From the NCBI RefSeq assembly GCF_026210795.1, contig NC_089447.1, forward strand, positions 560,501 through 624,500: DNA of 64,000 nt, in the 5' to 3' direction. The translations under genes and the position numbers were made by a program. Shown here one piece after another: positions 58,238 to 64,000 of this stretch. The number at the start of each line of letters is the position of its first letter. The stretch's first letter is position 1. Source of the DNA: Rhizophagus irregularis (taxonomy: Eukaryota > Glomeromycota > Glomeromycetes > Glomerales > Glomeraceae). Below the pieces are notes generated by a model. It did no database searches and was not told the DNA's origin. It saw nothing but the letters and a program-made list of their open reading frames with translations.

Positions 58238-58789
58238 TATATGTAAATTTTAAAATTATTTACTTTCTTTTATAAAAATACACAGTATTCATTGTAATTA
58301 ATAAAAAGAAATTACAAAATAATTTTTTAAATAGTTAGTTTAAGTTATATGTAACAATAAGTAATAATAGAATTATGTAAATATTTATTTGTACATAGGC
58401 GGGTTTCTAAAAAAGTAAATTTTCTATGCTGATCATTTAATGAGAATTAAATTTAACGGAAAAAACAGGAAAAAAAAAAAGAATTTGTTAAATAAATCAA
58501 AATTTTCATTCAAAATTAACTTTGACGCTTTAAGTAAACTTGCGGAACAGACAAAAATACACATACTGAATGTCTCTTTTAAAATTATATTTATTAAAAA
58601 TTTTTTTTTACATAACTTTTTAATAAAGTCACGTGATACGGGAATGAAAGCCCAGTGTAAATTAAGAAATTTTCTTTTCTTATATAATTAAAAATTGGAT
58701 TTTAATCTATTTTTTACATTGAACTTTATTTTAGGAAAATACTTCAAATTTACAATAGAAAATTAATCTATACCGATTAATTCCAGCAA
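58238..58789. other. Intergenic
   Basis: A repeat fragment near 58430-58640 is related to 1930-2140 and 24590-24720. The open frame is a fragment of that repeat, not a supported gene. Confidence 0.4.
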
Positions 58790-59105
58790 AATTTATTGTG
58801 GGCGATGAAGATCACTTCTGAAAGGGAGAAAATAGTTTGGATCCAATAATTCGGTAGATTGCTAAAATGTGAAACCAATAAATAAGTTTGAGCCAGAAAA
58901 AAAAACAATACTATATTTGTAACCTGTAAGGTACCAACCGCAAGTTCAGCAGGCACAGTACTTGCCACAAATCTAGCAGCTACCCGCAGTGGTTATCCGC
59001 TGCAAATCCGACAGATACCTGCCGCAAATTCAGCAGATATCCGTCGTGAAATAGCAGATACCTGTCGTGAAAGTAACAGGTATCTGCTCTAATAACAGCA
59101 GACTT
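58790..59105 (-). repeat. Inverted partner of 54795-55100
   Basis: Many GCAGATACCTGC and CAGCAGATA units, then the complement of the other copy's flank. The two copies form an inverted pair about 4.3 kb apart enclosing the decayed coding region at 56.6-57.9 kb. They may be the ends of a composite element. Confidence 0.6.
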
Positions 59106-59426
59106 TTGTCAAGGACTTATCATATGCAGCTAATAATAAGTGTATCACCTATTATTAGATCGGATTAAATTAGATGCAGGGATTGAGTAACGTAATGCAT
59201 TATTATTGCGCGAGTTCTTTGATTAGTATATTAACTTCCTTTAATTTTAAACCGTAAAAAATACTAAAAAGAGTATATACTCAGAAATACATAATTTGAA
59301 ACATAAAAGTATGTTTACAGGTATACAGGCAAAAGACACACCGAAAATTAAATTATTTGATAAGGTAATAATTTTTTTTAAAAAAGTTATATTATCGAGG
59401 TAATTATTATTTTTAATCACGTCATA

Positions 59427-62295
59427 GATAAGCAATACTAAATTTAGGTTTCTGATTGAAGCTACTATTTACAAAGATCAAAAGAGAATATTCGGCGTAG
59501 AGAAATCAAAAGAACGAATGCTCATTGATAACGTCTCACAATAATAAATGACGAAATATTTATATTTGATATATTTAAATGAGAAATGATTTCCAAATGA
59601 GTCACCTTTGGTCACCTTTTTATAATAAACTGTACTGTACATGGATGGTTAGCTACATGCAACCTATATTTGATAATAAAATATTAAAGTGTGATGAATT
59701 TCGTGTTAATAAATTGGTCAAATTTTTTACCCCTTTATTACCATTGGAGAATCTATTAAGGGAATGCGGTTAATATTATCGTAAGAACCATACTAATCGC
59801 TCATTGAAAGAAAATTTTCATTGCACGAAAGTGCATAAAATTATTTGGTTATCTTATTTTAATCATTGGCGTAGGTCAGCTGATTTGGGTGTTTGCAGGA
59901 AATTTTAAGTTATGTGACCGCATTTTTATTATTAAAAATAAATGTTACCTTTTCCTTAAAAATATTACTCTTAAACAACAACATTTATAGTATAAAGAAA
60001 TTCTTTGCATATAAATATTCATTTTACATTGAAAATTCCTCTTAATAATTAAAAAATTCCGGTGTTCATTGATGTGATCTGGTTAACAATTAGACAATAA
60101 TTGTATGACATTACCCCTTTTCGATGTCAATCACGGTAGAAATATTTTTTAACTTGTACTGTAATTTTGTACGTGTCAATCGCGTTATTGTATCACATAA
60201 GATAATATTCAAATATTCTTTAATTTTCGTAATTTTTGTTTATTACAACGATATGATTCTGAAAATAAAATAAATATACTCATGTACAAGGCGTTGTTGA
60301 TTATAATATTTCCACTTTTAGGCTAATCCAAATATTCGTTACAGGTGCCACGAAAAAAAAACTTACGGAATAAAAGGTATTCATATTTAGCTTAATTACC
60401 CAAGAAAAGTGATAAATGAGAACACATTCGGTTTGAATCATACCGATCTGGCCGATTGGTTTTAATAATGGATAAATTCGGCGACAACGAAATATTCGGT
60501 ATATACTTCGTTATGTTAAAAAATTGAAGAAAATGATTTGTTATCTCAATGAAGCAAACCGACAGTGCTTATAATGATTATTATAATGGTTTATCACTTA
60601 CATATAAATTTATATTCACAAACCAACTGTCCTCCAGGCAAGGCTTAGAATATTAATCAATACAATCACTGCCGTATAATGATAATTATAGATTAATTAT
60701 TTAAATAATACCTTATTGTTTATTTACTTCATTATTATTAAAATGTTTGCAGTATAATAATATTAACAATCAGGTATTGTCTCTCTCGTTTTTTTTTCAA
60801 GTAGAATAATGATTTTTTAAAACGCTTCGTTACTATATCATCCTTGTAAGAAAACACTTTTCGTCCAAGTTCAAATTATATTTTGTACTTTTTGTACTCT
60901 TAAAAATAATTATCAAAGAAAAAAAAAAAGCCCAGTTAAACTTAAACTTATAATTTTTATTTTCATATGATGACTTAATCTGCAGAGTAACAATATATAC
61001 TTATTAGACCTTATTTGTTTATATGAGAAATGCATACTGCATAAAAACTCTTTGTTTCCAATTGCTGTATTACTTTGATACAGTGATAGTATAAATAAAA
61101 CAAAGTATTTATAAAAATTTTCTATTTGTAAAAAGAAACATAATACTTAACATAATAATTCCATAAAAAGATATATTTACTTAGAAAGAATAAACCTAAA
61201 AGGGCATATATTCGTAACTTTAACTATAAAGGAAAAGTGAACTTTTAATTGTACTTAAAAAATATTACAATCGTGGTTGAACGTCAGTAAAAACATTAAC
61301 GTTAGATTTCTTAATTTGTTTCGAAGCTAATAAATACTCCTTCAGATTAGATTCTAAATTATTCCGTTGATAATTACTAAAAGTCAAAAATTCTTGTTGT
61401 GGTTCATCGCCTTGTTTAAGTTCAATTCCATACATCTTTTTATTCAAAAATTGAACAATTAATGAGTGTGAAATCAAAATACAAGTTATCTTATAAAGAT
61501 TTTTATCGTCCAGTTTATAATAGAATGTATGATCAGAAGGCAATTCATTATTGCTGATTTCGTTCAAAGATTCACAAGTAATATGGTAAATTTGATAATC
61601 GTTCTGCGGATTATAGAAGAAAGCCATTTTAAAGTTGTCATTTGAACGGTTGGACGAGCTGGTCAATTCATTTAATTGTTCAATATTAGTGCAACCTTTG
61701 GCGTAAACAACTTCTTGATCGTGTGTTGGATTCATTTTGAAAATTTATTTTAAAGACGATTGATTGTGAATTTTTTGATGAGGAATTAATGCTCATTTTA
61801 TAGATTTTTTTTATACTATTAAATCATTATTACAATCATTACGATCGATTATTTTGGCTAACTGATAAATGAACAATCAAGAATAATATAATAACGTACA
61901 ATAATATAAAGGCCAAATTTTTCTAAGTTTATGCTGTCATAGCACCTTTATTATCTTTATTATGCTACTAAAAAAAAATAAAAAGGGAAAGTTTCAAAGA
62001 GAAACAAAGATTTTATAAACTTTGTGATTCTGATGCATAATCAGCAAAAATTGCGTTGTATCCAACATTTTTTTTTTTTTCCATAGAAAAAAAGTGAACC
62101 AAAACAAATAATATTAGTCTCAGCATCAACGTTTTTATTAGTGACTCAAACCAATTAGTCACCACAGAGTTGTACAAATGATTACCAAAAATGAAACTCC
62201 GTTTTGCTCCGGACAATAATTGATTTGTTTTTTTTTGAAAAGAGTATTTAGCTTAAAAAGCTATTCCAAAATTGGTTAAATCTGGCGCTAAACGC
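59427..62295. repeat. Segmental duplication, copy B (partner 8377-12247)
   Basis: Collinear with copy A but without its insertions at 9086-9520 and 9947-10559, and with the gene in its unbroken orientation. The uninterrupted target site of the inserted element is at 60506/60507. Copy B is therefore the better guide to the ancestral arrangement. Confidence 0.85.
61265..61735 (-). CDS. YHIT-family protein, short form (156 residues)
   Basis: Intact single-exon ORF, ATG to TGA. Its core aligns with residues 15-120 of the 13029 gene product: FKMAFFYNPQNDYQIYHITC, SDHTFYYKLDDKNLYKITC, HSLIVQFLNKKMYGIEL and then LESNLKEYLLASKQIKK. Shared positions include YHIT, the paired aromatic FYY, HSLI and LNKKxYGI, so the three loci form one family. 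This member lacks the Asn/Gln-rich tail and has a short basic C-terminus (KKSNVNVFTDVQPRL). There is no signal peptide or membrane span. The internal symmetry (two FFY/FYY...Y-IT...L halves) hints at a duplicated small fold. Function is unknown. The copy in the partner block is broken by inversion. Confidence 0.8.
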   Translation of the reverse strand: MNPTHDQEVVYAKGCTNIEQLNELTSSSNRSNDNFKMAFFYNPQNDYQIYHITCESLNEISNNELPSDHTFYYKLDDKNLYKITCILISHSLIVQFLNKKMYGIELKQGDEPQQEFLTFSNYQRNNLESNLKEYLLASKQIKKSNVNVFTDVQPRL

Positions 62296-64000
62296 CGCAA
62301 TTGCATAAATATATATTTCTGGATTAGATTATCCATTGTAAGATAGAAAAAAAAATTAGTAATAATTAAATAATAATGATGTTTCGCCTTGAGGTAATTA
62401 CATCTAAATCTTATTATTTTTTTTAAATAAAAAGTTTTTTCCGTTAAACAAATCATATTATAGGAATAATTTTATATACAATGTAATTAATTTTAACATA
62501 AAATGTAATATACTTTCGCTTTGTTGGGAAGTACAAGATTTAGAATTGGGATGAGTTTTATATATTTAAATTCTTAATCATTATATACTGTATATATATA
62601 TATGTATATATATATATATACTCTGTTAACGAATATACATTTTGTTATTATACTTGCTACATTACGATCTTCACAACAATCTAATAAAAGTTCGTCACAA
62701 TTACGATAATTATAAATCGAGAGTATTAACAAACGATTATGAATATCGAGCAATGAGGTGACTTATCGAAAATTAACACATTAATCAAACCTTGTACGTT
62801 TCCTATCAAACATAAGGAATAACTTTTCACTTGTGAGTTAAGGGGGTACAATATGCAATTGAAATATAACATTATATTAACATTTGACTTTCCATATTAT
62901 TTGAAAGTTATAGGAGAGTGTATGATTCGAAATCATCAATTGCTGGATACGGTGTTGTCACGGAATCCCTCAATAAAACAATCAATCAAAAAACATCATC
63001 AGTACGTTGTGGGCCGATTCATTGAGTAAAACTTCATGACATCGACGATTGATTTTGTTGAAGAAAATTAGAATAAGTAATACAATCTTTGTTGTTGCGG
63101 TTGCAAAAATTTCAGTATCAATCGATGCTTACAGTTGAGTACAGACAAAAGACTAAAAAAAAACCAAAACTCACAAAATTTGGAAATTCGAGATATTTAT
63201 TCTCAAGGTTTGGGAACGATTCAATTATAAGGCCACACAAATTCGATTTTCGGTTCACGTCACTCGGCTTGGTCACTTTCAAATTTTATAGAACGTGACA
63301 ACAAAAACGTAATATTGCTCGAATTGAAAAATTCGGGGTGTTGTCTAAGTTGGAAAAATAAAAATAAAGATAAAAATATTATTTATAATTCTTTTTTTTT
63401 ACAATTAATTAATTTTGTCACTTTTTTGCTTACTTGATTTTACAAATTTCTTTTCTTCCTTCCCCTTTTACCTTCATGTAGCATATCAGGCTTATATCGT
63501 GCTGAAACTTATCATCGACTAATGTTTTTGATGGACTAAATTTCACTTCGAAACCTACTTCCCACCAATAATATAAATCGATATATCTTAAGAATCTGTC
63601 ATTTTTGTTTCTTTTTTCAACAGGTAAGCATTCCCAATCCTTCAAAATATTTGATTTGTAACTAATATAGGTGTTAACTACCCTCTTTAAAGTTGAACAA
63701 TCGTTTTTTACGTATAAAATTTTTTATTAACAAAATATAAACCCAGATCCCGAGCGAGCCAATTTTAAATTTCAAGTGTATTTATGGCCTAAGAATTTTG
63801 TTGAGTCAGAAGTTATTGGGCGAAGTTATTGGGCAAAGAGAGAAAAAATAAAATTTCCACTCACAAACTCTCAGCTAGAAAAGATATGAGGGACGAAATA
63901 ATGTATGATTTATTAACACTAATTATTATTATTTTTCAAAATTTTATAATAAAATAGAAAAAAAAATTCGATACGTGAAGGTTACAAAAAATCTTTTCAT
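62296..64000. repeat. Second copy of the 44340-46640 segment
   Basis: Same orientation as the 44-46 kb block. A TA microsatellite with ATATATGTATATA lies at 62590-62620. The frame at 63089-63298 is the decayed counterpart of 46047-46268. The segment continues to the end of the window. Confidence 0.65.
63430..63664 (-). CDS. Possible last exon of an unknown gene
   Basis: On the minus strand after an ATATTAG acceptor-like site at about 63665, the reading is YKSNILKDWECLPVEKRNKN, DRFLRYIDLYYWWEVGFEVK and about 30 more residues ending in KIK and a stop. The composition is protein-like with aromatic residues, well above the background. Upstream exons would lie toward higher coordinates, but I cannot identify them. 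The 45-kb partner block does not show it clearly. It may be real or a fragment. Confidence 0.4.

Overview
This is an AT-rich, gene-poor, repeat-rich nuclear window of a eukaryote. The introns are short (about 50-120 nt), with GTRNGT-type donors, CTAAY-type branch sites and AG acceptors, and gene families are locally duplicated. Most of the DNA is non-autonomous DNA transposons and decayed exons. There are no operons, Shine-Dalgarno sites or tRNA/rRNA genes that I can recognise. The overall style, and the look of several protein families, best fit an early-diverging fungus of the Glomeromycotina (Rhizophagus-like). That assignment is inference from familiarity and was not tested.

Layout. 0.3-0.7 kb: an intact 155-codon ORF directly behind a 30-nt A run. 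2.4-3.3, 8.0-8.2, 15.4-15.9 and 23.4-24.0 kb: four non-autonomous hAT-type elements with perfect 8-bp target duplications. 3.9-4.6 kb: a decayed minus-strand gene with tandemly repeated short exons. 8.4-14.3, 42.3-46.6 and 59.4-64.0 kb: three blocks of segmental duplication carrying a lineage-specific gene family (motifs YHIT and LNKKxYGI), two members of which have long Asn/Gln-rich repeat tails. In one copy (11.3 kb) a 260-bp piece of the gene is inverted. 17.8-19.7 kb: a CACTA-like element with another element nested in it. 21.2-22.3 kb: a broken RpiB-like isomerase/cupin gene. 34.2-34.7 kb: a small secreted protein. 37.0-38.4 kb: a broken short-chain dehydrogenase. 48.9-51.1 kb: a multi-exon minus-strand gene of unknown function.

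The most remarkable part is 25.0-30.9 kb. Here a tandem array of complete intron-like units (GTAAGT, CTAAY, AG; 78-111 nt) is laid end to end, and 14 of the unit junctions have exactly three nucleotides between AG and GT. One unit is split by a 4.26-kb transposon (25639-29898, TTAA at both ends) whose nine-exon gene splices in silico into an uninterrupted 1092-residue protein with a DDE-type core and a SAP-like helix pair.

The intact-looking coding genes are at 277, 13029, 25939-29757 (spliced), 34222 (spliced) and 61265. The gene at 48.9-51.1 kb may be intact or may be decaying.
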